A stretch of DNA of 64,000 nt from Triticum aestivum (lineage: Eukaryota; Streptophyta; Magnoliopsida; Poales; Poaceae), in the NCBI RefSeq assembly GCF_018294505.1, contig NC_057807.1:271479369-271543368 (forward strand), given 5' to 3'. This document shows positions 1 through 11,663 of the stretch, one piece after another. The notes under the pieces are model-generated. The model did not search any database. It had not been told where the DNA came from and worked only from the letters and a program-made list of their open reading frames with translations. The stretch's first letter is position 1. Each line of letters opens with the position of its first letter. The translations under genes and the position numbers were made by a program.

Positions 1-1106
1 ACCTCCTGTTGCTGCCTCCTCCTCTCCACTATGGCCCATGAGGCCCATTAACTTTCCCGGGGGGTCCGGTAGCCTCCAGGTACTCCGAAAAATCCCCAAA
101 CCTTATCAGAACCATTCCGGTGTCCTTATATAACCTTCCAATATATCAATCTTCACCTCTCGACCATTTCGAGACTCCTCGTCATGTCCGTGTTCTCATC
201 CGGGACTCTGAACAAACTTCGGTCACCAAAACACATAACTCCTAATACAAATCGTCATCGAACGTTAAGCATGCAGACCATACGGGTTCGAGAACTATGT
301 AGACATGGCCGAGACACATCTCCGGTCAATAAACAATACCGGAACCTAGATGCTCATATTGGCTCCTAAATGTTCTACGAAAATCTTTACCGGTCAAACC
401 GCATAACAACATACATTGTTCCCTTTGTCATTGGTATGTTACTTGCCCGAGATTCGATCGTCGATATCATCATACCTAGTTTTATCTCGTTACTGGCAAG
501 TCTCTTTGCTCGTCCCGTAATGCATCATCCCGCAACTAACTCATTAGTCACATTGCTTGCAAGGCTTATAGTGATGTGCATTACCGAGAGGGCCCAGAGA
601 TACCTCTCTGATACACGGAGTGACGAATCCTAATCTTGATCTATGCCAACCCAACAAACACCTTCGGAGACACCTGTAGAGCATATTTATAATCACCCAG
701 TTATGTTGTGACGTTTGATAGCACACAAGGTGTTCCTCCGGTATTTGGGAGTTGCATAATCTCATAGTGAGAGGAACATGTATAAGTCATGAAGAAAGCA
801 ATAGAAATAAAACTAAACGATCATAATGCTAAGATAACGGTTGGGTCTTGCCCATCACATCATTTTCTAATGATGTGATCCCGTTCATCAAATGACAACA
901 CATGTCGATGGTCAGGAAACATAACCATCTTTGATTAACGAGCTAGTCAAGTAGAGGCATACTAGGGACACTCAGTTTGTCTATGTATTCACACATGTAC
1001 TAAGTTTACGGTTAATACAATTCTAGCATGAATAATGAACATTTATCATGATATAAGAAAATATAAATAACAACTTCATTATTGCCTCTAGGGCATATTT
1101 CCTTCA
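1..1106 (-). mobile_element. 3' LTR (partial) of Copia element A
   Basis: This is the left LTR of a minus-strand Copia element; its outer part lies before the window. It ends in the same segment (cctctagggcatatttcc, then ttca) that closes the LTRs of two other Copia elements here (11663, 49561). It is followed at 1107 by the reverse complement of a polypurine tract (gtctcccacttgca). The sequence shares blocks with the other Copia LTRs (the stretch on extra dates of decay, the 'ccgagattcgatcgtcg' block near 450) but is clearly diverged. Angela/BARE-like is my best family guess. Confidence 0.88.
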
Positions 1107-1139
1107 GTCTCCCACTTGCACTAGAGTCAATAATCTATA

Positions 1140-1778
1140 TTACATAGTAATGATTCTAACACCCATGGAGTCTTGGTGCCGATCATGTTTTGCTCGTGGA
1201 AGAGGCTTAGTCAACGGGTCTGCAACATTCAGATCCGTATGTATTTTGCAAATCTCTATGTCTCCCTCCTTGACTTGATTGCGGATGGAATTGAAGCGTC
1301 TCTTGATGTGTTTAGTTCTCTTGTGAAATCTGGATTCCTTTGCCAAGGCAATTGCTCCAGTATTGTCACAAAAGATTTTCATTGGGCCCGATGTACTAGG
1401 TATTACACCTAGATCGGATATGAACTCCTTCATCCAGACCCCTTCATTTGCTGCTTCCGAAGCAGCTGTGTACTCCACTTCACATGTAGATCCCGCCACA
1501 ACGCTCTGCTTGGAACTACACCAACTGACAGCTCCACCATTCAATATAAATACGTATCCGGTTTGTGACTTAGAGTCATCCAGATCAGTGTCAAAGCTTG
1601 CATCGACATAACCATTTACGACAAGCTCTTTGTCACCTCCATAAACGAGAAACATATCCTTAGTCCTTTTCAGGTATTTCAGGATGTTCTTGACCGCTGT
1701 CCAGTGGTCCACTCCTGGATTATTTTGATACCTCCCTACTATACTTATAGCAAGGCACACATCAGATCTAGTACACAA
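1140..1778 (-). pseudogene. Copia element A: RNase H part of pol
   Basis: This frame encodes the Copia-type RNase H end of the polyprotein. Visible motifs are the VDASFDTDLDDSKSQTGYVF block, the segment around GAVSWCSSKQ, and the final FCDNTGAIALAKE and HKRTKHIKRRFN motifs, as in the nearly complete copy at 49594-52404. It stops normally about 30 bases inside the polypurine tract. On the N-terminal side the frame is broken before it reaches the reverse transcriptase at 1961, so no full pol product can be made. Its role would have been removal of RNA from the RNA/DNA hybrid during reverse transcription. Confidence 0.88.
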
Positions 1779-1960
1779 ATTGCATACATGATAGAACCTG
1801 TGGCTGAGGCATAGGGAATGACTTTCATTTTCTCTCTATCTTCTACAATGGTCGGGCATTGAGTCTGACTCAACTTCACACCTTATAACACATGCAAGAA
1901 CCCTTTCTTTGACTGATCCATTTTGAACTTCTTCAAAACTTTATCAAGGTATGTGCTTTG

Positions 1961-2866
1961 TCAAAGTCCAATTAAGCCTCTTGATCTATCTCTATAGATC
2001 TTGATGCCTAATATATAAGTAGCTTCATCGAGGTCTTTCATTGAAAAATTCTTATTCAAGTATCCTTTTATGCTATCCAGAAATTCTATATCATTTCCAA
2101 TCAACAATATGTCATCCACATATAATATTAGAAATGCTATAGATCTCCCACTCACTTTCTTGTAAATACAGGCTTCTCCAAAAGTCTGTATAAAACCATA
2201 TGCTTTGATCACACTATCAAAGCGTATATTCCAACTCCGAGAGGCTTGCACCAGTCCATAAATGGATCGCTGGAGCTTGCACACCTTGTTATCACCTTTA
2301 GGATCGACAAAACCTTCTGGTTGCATCATATACAACTCTTCTTTAAGATATCCATTAAGGAATGCAGTTTGGACATCCATTTGCCATATTTCATAATCAT
2401 AAAATGCGGCAATTGCTAACATGATTTGGACAGACTTAAGCATCGCTACGGGTGAGAAGGTCTCATCATAGTCAACTCCTTGAACTTGTCGAAAACCTTT
2501 CGCAATGAGTCGAGCTTTGTAGAAAATAACATTACCGTCAGCGTCAGTCTTCTTCTTGAAGATCCATTTATTCTCTATTGCTTGCCAATCATCGGGCAAG
2601 TCAACCAAAGTCCATACTTTGTTCTCATACATGGATCCCATCTCAGATTTCATGGCCTCAAGCCAATTCGCGGAATCTGGGCTCATCATCACGTCCTCAT
2701 AGTTCGTCGGTTCGTCATGGTCTAGTAACACGACTTCCAGAACAGGGTTACCGTACCACTCTGGTGCGGAACGTACTCTGGTTGACCTACGAGGTTTGGT
2801 AGTAACTTGATCTGAAGTTTCATGATCATCATCATTAACTTCCTCACTAATTGGTGTAGGCATCAC
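1961..2866 (-). pseudogene. Copia element A: reverse transcriptase part of pol
   Basis: This is the reverse transcriptase of a Copia polyprotein, with the usual landmarks in order: WLEAMKSEMGSMYENKVW, the NKWIFKKK block, YKARLIAKGF, VDYDETFSPVA, the MDVQTAFLNG block and the catalytic YVDDILL. An acidic linker (DDDHETSD) rich in Ser/Arg precedes it, as in the sister copy. Frame breaks at about 2870-3070 and 1780-1960 separate it from integrase and RNase H. The catalytic motifs look sound, but the gene as a whole is dead. Confidence 0.9.
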
Positions 2867-3073
2867 TGGAACTGATTTCTATGATGAACTACTTTCCAAT
2901 TTGGGAGAAGGTACAATTACCTCATCAAGTTCTACTTTCCTCCCACTCACTTCTTTCGAGAGAAACTCCTTCTCTAGAAAGGATCCATTCTTAGCAACAA
3001 AAATCTTGCCTTCGGAACTGTGATAGAAGGTGTACCCAACAGTCTCCTTTGGGTATCCTATGAAGATGCATTT

Positions 3074-4830
3074 CTATGATTTGGGTTCGAGCTTATCAGG
3101 TTGAAGCTTTTTCACATAAGCATCGCAGCCCCAAACTTTAAGAAACGATAGTTTGGGTTTCTTGCCAAACCATAGTTCATATGGTGTCGTCTCAACGGAT
3201 TTAGATGGTGCCCTATTTAACGTGAATGCAGCCATCTCTAAAGCATAATCCCAAAATGATAGTGGTAAATTGGTAAGAGACATCATAGATCGCACCATAT
3301 CTAATAAAGTACGGTTACGACGTTCGGACACACCATTATACTGTGGTGTTCCAGGTGGCGTGAGTTGCGAAACTATTCCACGTTGTTTCAAATGAAGACC
3401 AAACTCATAACTCAAATATTCACCTCCACGATCAGATCGTAGAAACTTTATTTTCTTGTTACGATGATTTTCCACTTCACTCTGAAATTCTTTGAACTTT
3501 TCAAATGTTTCAGACTTATGTTTCATTAAGTAGATATACCCATATCTACTTAAATCATCTGTGAAGGTCAAAAAATAACGATACCCGCCGCGAGCCTCAA
3601 CACTTATCGGACCGCATACATTAGTATGTATTATTTCCAATAAGTCAGTTGCTCGCTCCATTGTTTCGGAGAACGGAGTCTTAGTCATCTTACCCATGAG
3701 GCATGGTTCACAAGCATCAAGTGATTCATAATCAAGTGATTCCAAAAGCCCATCGGCATGGAGTTTCTTCATGCGCTTTACACTAATATAACCTAAACAG
3801 CAGTGCCACAAATAAGTTGCACTATTATTATTAACTTTGCATCTTTTGGCTTCAATATTATGAATATGTGTATCACTACAATCGAGATTCAACAAAAATA
3901 GACCACTCATCAAGGGTGCATGACCATAAAAGATATTACTCATACAAATAGAACAACCATTATTCTCTGATTTAAATGAATAACCGTCTCGCATTAAACA
4001 AGATCCATATATAATGTTCATGCTCAACACTGACACCAAATAACAATTATTCAGGTCTAAAACTAATCCTGACGGTAGATGTAGAGGTAGCGTGCTGACG
4101 GTGATCACATCGACTTTGGAACCATTTCCCACATGCATCATCACCTCGTCCTTAGCCAATCTTCGTTTGATCCGTAGCCCCTGTTTCGAGTTGCAAATAT
4201 GAGCAACAAAACTAGTATCAAATACCCAGGCGCTACTACGAGCATTAGTAAGGTACACATTAATAACATCTATATCAAATATACCTTTCACTTTGCCATC
4301 CTTCTTATCCGCCAAATTCTTGGGGCAGTTCCGCTTCCAGTGACTAGTCCCTTTGCAGTAGAAGCACTCAGTTTTGGGCATAGGTCCAGACTTGGGCTTC
4401 TTCCCGAGAGTAGCAACTTGCTTTCTATTCTTCTTGAAGTTCCCCTTCTTCCCTTTGCCCTTTTTCTTCAAACTAGTGGTCTTGTTAACCATCAACACTT
4501 GATGCTCCTTCTTGATTTCTACTTCCGCAGCCTTTAGCATCGCGAAGAGCTCGGGAATTGTCTTTTCCGTCCCTTGCATATTATAGTTCATCACGAAGCC
4601 TTTATAGCTTGGCGGAAGTGATTGAAGAACTCTGTCAATGACACTATCATCAGGAAGATTAACTCCTAGCTAAGTCAAGTGGTTATGGTACCTAGACATT
4701 CTGAGTATGTGTTCACTGACAGAACTATTCTCCTCCATCTTGCAGCTATAGAACTTGTTGGAGACTTCATATCTCTCAACTCGGGCATTTGCTTGAAATA
4801 TTAACTTCAACTCCTGGAACATCTCATATG
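3074..4830 (-). pseudogene. Copia element A: gag C-terminus, protease and integrase
   Basis: This frame runs from the middle of gag through zinc knuckle, protease and integrase. The knuckle is CFYCKGTSHWKRNCP (CX2CX4HX4C) near 4330. The protease active site reads DTS where the sister copy at 52.6 kb has DTG, so this protease is probably inactive. The integrase shows its HHCC region (H..LGYISVKRM..., C..C), then HTNVCGP, the FTDDLSRYGY block and NGVSERRNRTLLDM. The long continuous frame begins at 4594. Gag sequence continues with breaks to 4830, where the solo LTR at 4836 interrupts it; the rest of gag resumes at 7426. Confidence 0.88.
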
Positions 4831-7425
4831 CTCCATGTAGCGACCAGACCTCAAACAGTCTGATCTCTGTGCATCAGTGTCATCCCTGGATCAGTAATGC
4901 TGACATGCACAATACTCGAAGGATTTATAACAGAGTAGCAATCACACACTTATTACATCGAATGTCTCAAAAGAGAGCTTATTACAATAAATATGGCTTA
5001 AGGCCATCTAATAACGATAACAGCGGAAGGCTTGGAAGATAAGTGAGTCCATCAACTCCAACGGCATCACTGAGTATAGAACCACGATCCTAAGGCATCT
5101 TACTCGTCATCTGAAAAGTCTGCAACATGAACGTTGCAGCCCGAAATGGGTCAGCACAGGGAATATGCTGGCAATGTAACACATAGAGAGTAATGAAAGA
5201 ATAGTGCTATTCTACATGCATATATGGCTGGTGGAAAGCTCTATGGTTACTGTTTTGCAAAAAGCCAATTTTTCCCTACTGCAAAGGAATAAATTTATTT
5301 AACTATCATGGTGGTTGTTAAACATTGAGAATGGTTGACAGCATTCTCAATCCCAATTAAAATATCATCATTAAACAAACCCAATAATATTAATTCAAGT
5401 AACATGATGAGATTCACATGATAATCCAAGTACTAGATACTCAAAATGTCCATAACCGGGGACATGGCTAATCAAGATTAGTTTATACACTCTGCAGAGG
5501 TTTGCGCACTTTTCCCCACACGACTCGATCTCCTCCGTTGGTTTTCTCGCACTACATGGTGTTTGAGAAATGGATGACCGAGACATAGTCTTTCAGAAGC
5601 GCTAGCACCTTACGATGGGTAGACCTGTACACCTACTTTCCCCTACATCTGCTAGTCTACCACTTTAAGAGTTCGCACGACTTAGTCAACTATGCTAGAG
5701 CCCATAATAGCATGTGGCTGCACATAGAAGTTTCTAGCATGAATAATCTTATGATCCCTTTGAGCCTGGGTGGCGGTCCAAAAACAAATAGGCAATCCTA
5801 GAATACCCAAGTGCCTCAATCCACCCAGATGTGTATTAAAGTAGCCACCTTAAATAAACCATTAATTAACAATCTCACATCTATCATGGAAATTCACTCA
5901 CCCAATCAACGTCTACTAGCATAGCATGGCATAATAAGCAAACATAGAAGTAACTCCCAAGGGTTTGATAATAAAACAGGTAATAGGTACTACCTCATCT
6001 ACTTCCCAAAACCCACATGTTAATCAGATCCTAACCATGCAATTGTTTGAAGATTGATCTAATGCATAAAAACTGGGTAATAAAGAGGTATGATCAAATT
6101 GTTACTTGCCTTGCTGATGATCCATGAAACCTAGGGATTCGAAGTAGCAAGCGGCGCAATCCGGGTACTCTATCGCAAGCAAACAAACAAGCATACAATA
6201 AGTACTCATCTCATGCACAGGTAAAACTCAAATAAGAGATCTAACCAGAAAGTTCAACTTAAGAACTCCGGTTGGCAAAAGAAATCAAATCGAACAAAAC
6301 AACGAAAATCAAACTGCGAAAGAAACAAGCTTCGTTTACTAATCTGGACCTAAGTCAAATTTTACACAAGCAAAAACTTGTTTGAGTAGATTAAACGGAA
6401 AGAGGGTTTCGAGACGAAACTCTAGGCACTTGAATCGCCTGATTCCGATAAACGAGCAAAAAGATAAACTAAAACGAAAATCGGATCAGAAATCGCGATC
6501 AGAATAATCGTGGAAAAATCCGATAAAAAGAAAACTGACGAACAGATTAACGAATGGACGTTCGTTAACTGAAACTAAACGGCGAAGAACATTCATTAAA
6601 ACGAATGAACGGGCGAACGCTCGCTAAATAAATAAACCCTAAAAAAAACCATCTAAAAAAACGAATCTAGGTTTTTTCTAAAAAAACAAAGTGGTTTTTC
6701 AAAAAAAACGGTCCGGCAACGGCGGCGGCAGCGCGAGGCGATGGGGCTGGCGGCTGCAGCGGCGGGGTTCGGCGGCGGCGGCTTGGGGCGAGGGGGCGCC
6801 CGGGGAGGATTCCGGCTTGGACTCTCCTCGGCATCCATGCCGCGCACGGCGTCGCGCGCGAGGGAGGCGGAGGCGCTGGGTTGGGCCGGCCTGGCTGGGC
6901 TTCGGCCCACTCGGGCGCGGGCGCATTTTTTTAAACAATTCCACTGGAAAAGAAAGAAAAAAATCTAGAAAAATAAATAAAAATCTAAAAATACCAAAAT
7001 AAATTTTCATCGTCCAAATAAAATAATTAGAACAAGATGAACATTTTCTTGGCCCTAAAATGCAGTTTTGAAAAACGTGCAATTTTTCCTAAATTCAAAT
7101 AAGATAGCAAAAACACCAAAATAAAATTTATTTGATTTTTTTATTAAACCCTCAATATTACTTTAGTTTGGGAAAGGCATTTTATTCCCTCTCTCATATT
7201 TTTATAATAGAAATAATTGCAGATAAAATAAATAAAATCAAATGATCCTATTTTCAAAATTCGAGAAAACTCAAATATGAAAATAAAAAAATCCCCAACT
7301 CTCTCCGAGGGTCCTTGAGTTGCATAGAATTTCTAGGATCACACCAAAAATGCAATAAAATATGACATGCTATGATGATTTGATATATAACATTCCAAAT
7401 TGAAAATTTGGGATGTTACACTCCA
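4831..7425 (-). mobile_element. Solo LTR of a Gypsy element with CTCCA target duplication
   Basis: A 2585-bp LTR (4836-7420) sits alone inside the gag of Copia A. It reads tgtagcgacc at the left and ggatgttaca at the right, so it has TG...CA ends. It is flanked by a perfect 5-bp duplication ctcca (4831-4835 and 7421-7425). Removing it and one duplication rejoins gag. It matches, in reverse complement, the 3' LTR at 19710-22325 along its length, including the gattaacatgtgg-type and cttgcctt-type blocks. With no internal region present, this is a product of LTR-LTR recombination. GC-rich open frames near 6650-7080 lie within the LTR and are not genes. Confidence 0.93.
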
Positions 7426-7709
7426 TGACGTTCAAAACGTCTTTGAATTTCCAATTCTAAGCCGTAAAGCATGGCATATTGAACTATCGAGTAGTCATCA
7501 GCTTTGCTCTGCCAGACATTCATAACATCCGGAGTTGCTCCTGCAGCTGGTCTTGCACCTAGCGATGCTTCTAGGACGTAATTCCTTTGTGCAACAATGA
7601 GGATAATCTTCAAGTTACGGACCCAATCCGTGTAATTGCTACCATCATCTTTCAACTTAGCTTTCTCTAAGAACGCATTAAAATTCAAGGGAACGGTAGT
7701 ACGGGCCAT
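7426..7709 (-). pseudogene. Copia element A: gag N-terminus
   Basis: This encodes the start of the capsid protein: MARTTVPLNFNAFLEK, then LKDDGSNYTDWVRNLKIIL and a stretch ending ELEIQRRFERHG, which then runs into the solo LTR. The same start is seen in the younger copy at 53556. The start codon is the cat at 7707-7709. The remaining part of this gag lies at 3074-4830 on the other side of the inserted LTR. Confidence 0.87.
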
Positions 7710-8941
7710 TGATCTACAACAACATAGATATGCAGAAAACTATCAGGTACTAAGTTAATGATAAATTAAAGTTCAATTAATCATATAACTAAAGAACTCC
7801 CACTTAGATAAACATCCCTCTAGTCATCTAAATGATCACGTGATCCACATCAACAAACCATGTCCGACCATCACGTGAGATGGATTAGTTTTCAATGGTG
7901 AACATCTCTATGTTGATCATATCTACTATATGATTCACGTTTGACCTTTCGGTCTCAGTGTTCCGAGGCCATATCTGCATATGCTAGGCTCGTCAAGTTT
8001 AAACCGAGTATTCTATGCATGCAAAACTGGCTTGCACCCGTTGTATGTGAATGTAGAGCTTATCACACCCGATCATCACATGGTGTCTCGGCACGATGAA
8101 CTGTCGCAACGGTGCATACTCAGGGAGAACACTTATACCTTGAAATTTAGTAAGGGATCATCTTATAATGCTACCGTCGTACTAAGCAAAATAAGATGCA
8201 TAAAAGATAAACATCACATGCAATCAAAATATGTGACATGATATGGCCATCATCAACTTGTGCCTTTGATCTCCATCTCAAAAGCATCGTCATGATCTCC
8301 ATCGTCACCGGCTTGACACCTTGATCTCCATCGTAGCATTGTATTCGTCTCGCCAACTATTGCTTCTACGACTATCGCTACCGCTTAGTGATAAAGTAAA
8401 GCAATTGCATGGCGATTGCATTTCATACAATAAAGCGACAACCATAAGGCTCCTGCCAGTTGACGATAACTTTTTACAAAACATAATCATCTTATACAAA
8501 ACTTATCTCACACCATGTCTTGACCATATCACATTACAACAAGCCCTGCAAAAACAAGTTAGATGTCCTCTACTTTGTTGTTGCAAGTTTTACGTGGATG
8601 CTACGGGCTTCTAGCAAGAACCGTTCTTACCTACACATAAAAACCACAACGTTTTTCCGTCAAGTGTGCTGTTTTAACCTTCAACAAGGACCGGTCGTAG
8701 TCAAACTCGATTTGACTAAAGTTGGAGAAACAGACACCCGCCGGCCACCTGTGTGCAAATCACGTTGGTAGAACCAGTCTCATGAATGTGGTCATGTAAT
8801 GTCGGTCCGGCCCGCTTCATCCAACAATACTGCCGAATCAAAGTAAGACGTTGGTGGTAAGCAGCATGACTATTATCGCCCACAACTCTTTGTGTTCTAC
8901 TCGTGCATATCATCTACGCATAGACCTGGCTCGGATGCCAC
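7710..8941 (-). mobile_element. Copia element A: untranslated leader and primer binding site
   Basis: This 1.2-kb stretch lies between gag and the 5' LTR of element A. It carries no supported gene and aligns with the leaders at 15560-16778 and 53560-54853 (shared blocks such as 'gatcacgtgatcca' and the 'tgctaggctcgtcaag' segment). On the minus strand, just inside the LTR, a segment near 8928-8940 reads TGGCATCCGAGCC. That resembles the primer binding site complementary to initiator tRNA-Met used by plant Copia elements, with substitutions. Confidence 0.8.
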
Positions 8942-9240
8942 TATTGGGAACGTATGCAATTTCAAAAAAATTCCTACAATCACGCAAGATCTATCTAGGA
9001 GATGCATAACAACGAGAGGGGAAGAGTGTGTCCACGTACCCTCGTAGACCGAAAGCGGAAGCATTATGTTAACGCAGTTGATGTAGTCGAACGTCTTCAT
9101 GATCCAACTGATCCAAGTACTGAACATACGGCACCTCCATGTTCAGCACATGTTCAGCTCGATGACATCCCTCGAACTCTTGATCCAGTAGAGGGTCGAG
9201 GGAGAGTTCTGTCAGCATGATGGCGTGGTGACGGTGTTGG
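8942..9240 (-). mobile_element. 5' LTR of Copia element A, truncated
   Basis: The first 300 or so bases of the outer LTR are recognisable: tattgggaacg (the TG end mutated to TA), then the 'ccctcgtagaccgaaag' block and the 'gggtcgagggagagttc' block also seen at 10190 and 17025. Similarity stops at about 9235-9245, where Gypsy RNase H coding sequence begins. The other 1.4 kb of the LTR is missing. No target duplication can be seen at the join, so this is a deletion or recombination breakpoint, not an insertion end. The exact base is uncertain by about 10. Confidence 0.82.
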
Positions 9241-9941
9241 CGATGTGATCTGCCTCACGACAGCTTAAACCCCATGAGTTGAATTATGCTACACACAATT
9301 TGGAGTTAGCAGCCATAGTGCATGCGCTAAAGACATGGAGACATTTTCTCACCGGAAACCATTGTGACGTGTACACGGATCACAAGAGTTTGAAGTATAT
9401 CTTCACGCAGAAGGAGTTGAATCTTAGGTAGAGGACATGGTTGGAGCTCATCAAGGATTATGATATGAGATTGCATTATCATCCCGGAAAGGCTAACGTA
9501 GTAGCTGATGCGTTGAGTCGCAAGAGTCATGTCAACACACTCATGATCGGAGGATTACCCAAGGAGTTAGCAGAGGATCTTCGTGAGCTATGTTTGGAAA
9601 TAATTTCGAGAGGTTATGTAGCAGCATTGGAGATTCAGTCTACTTTGTTGGGTAAGATCCGAGAAGCTCAAAAGACGGACAAGGAGATTGCCGAGATAAA
9701 GGAAAGAATGAGCAAAGAAAGGCTAAAGGATTTCATGAGGATGAGCACAATACCTTATGGTTTGAGGACCACGTATATGTGCCTAATGATCTGGTGATCA
9801 GGAAGTTGATTCTGCAAGAGGCCCATGATTCGCCGTATTCGATTCACCCAGGAAATACCAAGATGTATCTGGATTTGAAGGACAACTTCTGGTGGACCGG
9901 AATGAAGAAGGATATTGTGGAGTATGTAGCAGTTTGTGATG
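9241..9941 (+). pseudogene. Gypsy chromovirus pol fragment: RNase H and start of integrase
   Basis: Translation shows the Ty3/Gypsy RNase H and connection region: [39 protein letters not shown], then [18 protein letters not shown]. The integrase zinc finger follows at 9820-9941 (H..., then WTGMKKDIVEYV and the first Cys). An in-frame TAG near 9428 and a frameshift near 9750 make it inactive. Protease and reverse transcriptase are missing on the left. Sequence resumes at 18512 after the inserted Copia element F, exactly in the zinc-finger CDVC motif. Confidence 0.9.
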
Positions 9942-11663
9942 TGTTGGGAACGTAGTAATTTCAAAAAAAAATCCTACGCACACGCAAGATCATGGTGATG
10001 CATAGCAATGAGAGGGGATAGTGTTGTCTACGTACCCTCGTAGACCGAAAGAGAAAGCATTAGAACAACGCGGTTGATGTAGTCGTACGTCTTCACGACC
10101 CGACCGATCAAGCACCGAAACTACGGCACCTCTGAGTTCTAGCACACATTCAGCTCGATGACGTCCCTCAAACTCCGATCCAGCCGAGTGTCGAGGGAGA
10201 GTTCCGTCAGCACGACGGCGTGGTGATGGTCTTGATGTTCTATCGTCGCAGGGCTTCGCCTAAGCACCGCTACGATATTATCAAGGTGTACTATGGTGGA
10301 GGGGGGCACCGCACACGGCTAAGAGATCCAAGGGATCAATTGTTGTTGTGCCTAGAGGTGCCCCCCTGTCCCTGTATATAAAGGATCAAGGGGGAGGGAG
10401 CGGCCGGCCAGGAGAAGGCGCGCCAAGGAGGAGTCCTACTCCCACCGGGAGTAGGATTCCCCCCTTCCAAGTAGTAGGAGTAGGAGTCAAGGAAAGGGGG
10501 AAGAGAAGATAAGGAAGGAGGGGGCGCAGCCCCTCCCCCTAGTCCAATTCGGACTAGGCCTTGGGGGGCGCCCAGCCTCTCCTCTCTCTTTCCCCTAAAG
10601 CCCAATAAGGCCCATATACTCCCCGGCGAATTCCCGTAACTCTCCGGTACTCCAAAAATACCTGAATCACTTGGAACCTTTCCGAACTCCGAATATAGTC
10701 GTCCAATATATCGATCTTTATGTCTCGACCATTCGAGACTCCTCGTCATGTCCCCGATCTCATCCGGGACTTCGAACTCCTTTGGTACATCAAAACTCAT
10801 AAACTCATAATATAACTGTCATCGAAACCTTAAGCGTGCGGACCCTACGGGTTCGAGAACAATGTAGACATGACCGAGACACGTCTCCGGTCAATAACCA
10901 ATAGCGGAACCTGGATGCTCATATTGGCTCCCGCATATTCTACGAAGATCTTTAGCGGTCAAACCGCATAACAACATACGTTGTTCCCTTTGTCATCGGT
11001 TTGTTACTTGTCCGAGATTCGATCATCGGTATCTCAATACCTAGTTCAATCTCGTTACCGGCAAGTCTCTTTACTCGTTCCGTAATACATCATCCCGCAA
11101 CTAACTCATTAGTTGCAATGCTTGCAAGGCTTAAGTGATGTGCATTACCGAGAGGGCCCAGAGATACCTCTCCGACAATCGGAATGACAAATCCTAATCT
11201 CGAAATACGCCAACCCAACATGTACCTTCGGAGACACCTATAGAGCTCCTTTATAATCACCCAGTTACATTGTGACGTTTGGTAGCACACAAAGTGTTCC
11301 TCCGGTAAACAGGAGTTGCATAATCTCATAGTCATAGGAACATGTATAAGTCATGAAGAAAGCAACAACAACATACTAAACGATCGTGTGCTAAGCTAAC
11401 GGAATGGGTCATGTCAATCATTCTCCTAATGATGTGATCCCTTTAATCAAATGACAACTCATGTCTATGGCTAGGAAACATAACCATCTTTGATCAACGA
11501 GCTAGTCAAGTAGAGGCATACTAGTGACAATCTATTTGTCTATGTATTCACACATGTATTATGTTTCCGGTTAATACAATTCTAGCATGAATAATAAACA
11601 TTTATCATAAAATAAGGAAATAAATAATAACTTTATTATTGCCTCTAGGGCATATTTCCTTCA
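9942..11663 (-). mobile_element. 3' LTR of Copia element F
   Basis: A 1722-bp LTR begins tgttgggaacg and ends catatttccttca. It pairs with the LTR at 16779-18506. The element is inserted in the Gypsy integrase with a perfect 5-bp duplication tgatg at 9937-9941 and 18507-18511. The two LTRs differ at roughly two dozen sites in the first 340 bases counted by eye, so this insertion is older than element B at 47831. Open frames at 10336-10800 and around 11090-11335 fall in the LTR and are not genes. Confidence 0.92.

Noticed and set aside
6653..7082. GC-rich open frames on both strands (up to 127 codons)
   Set aside because: They lie inside the solo LTR at 4836-7420, are Arg/Pro/Ala-rich on every strand and are not preserved in the related LTR at 19710-22325 as the same protein.
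10336..10800. 154-codon frame
   Set aside because: It lies in the LTR of Copia F; the corresponding place in the other LTR (17223-17447) reads differently because of indels.
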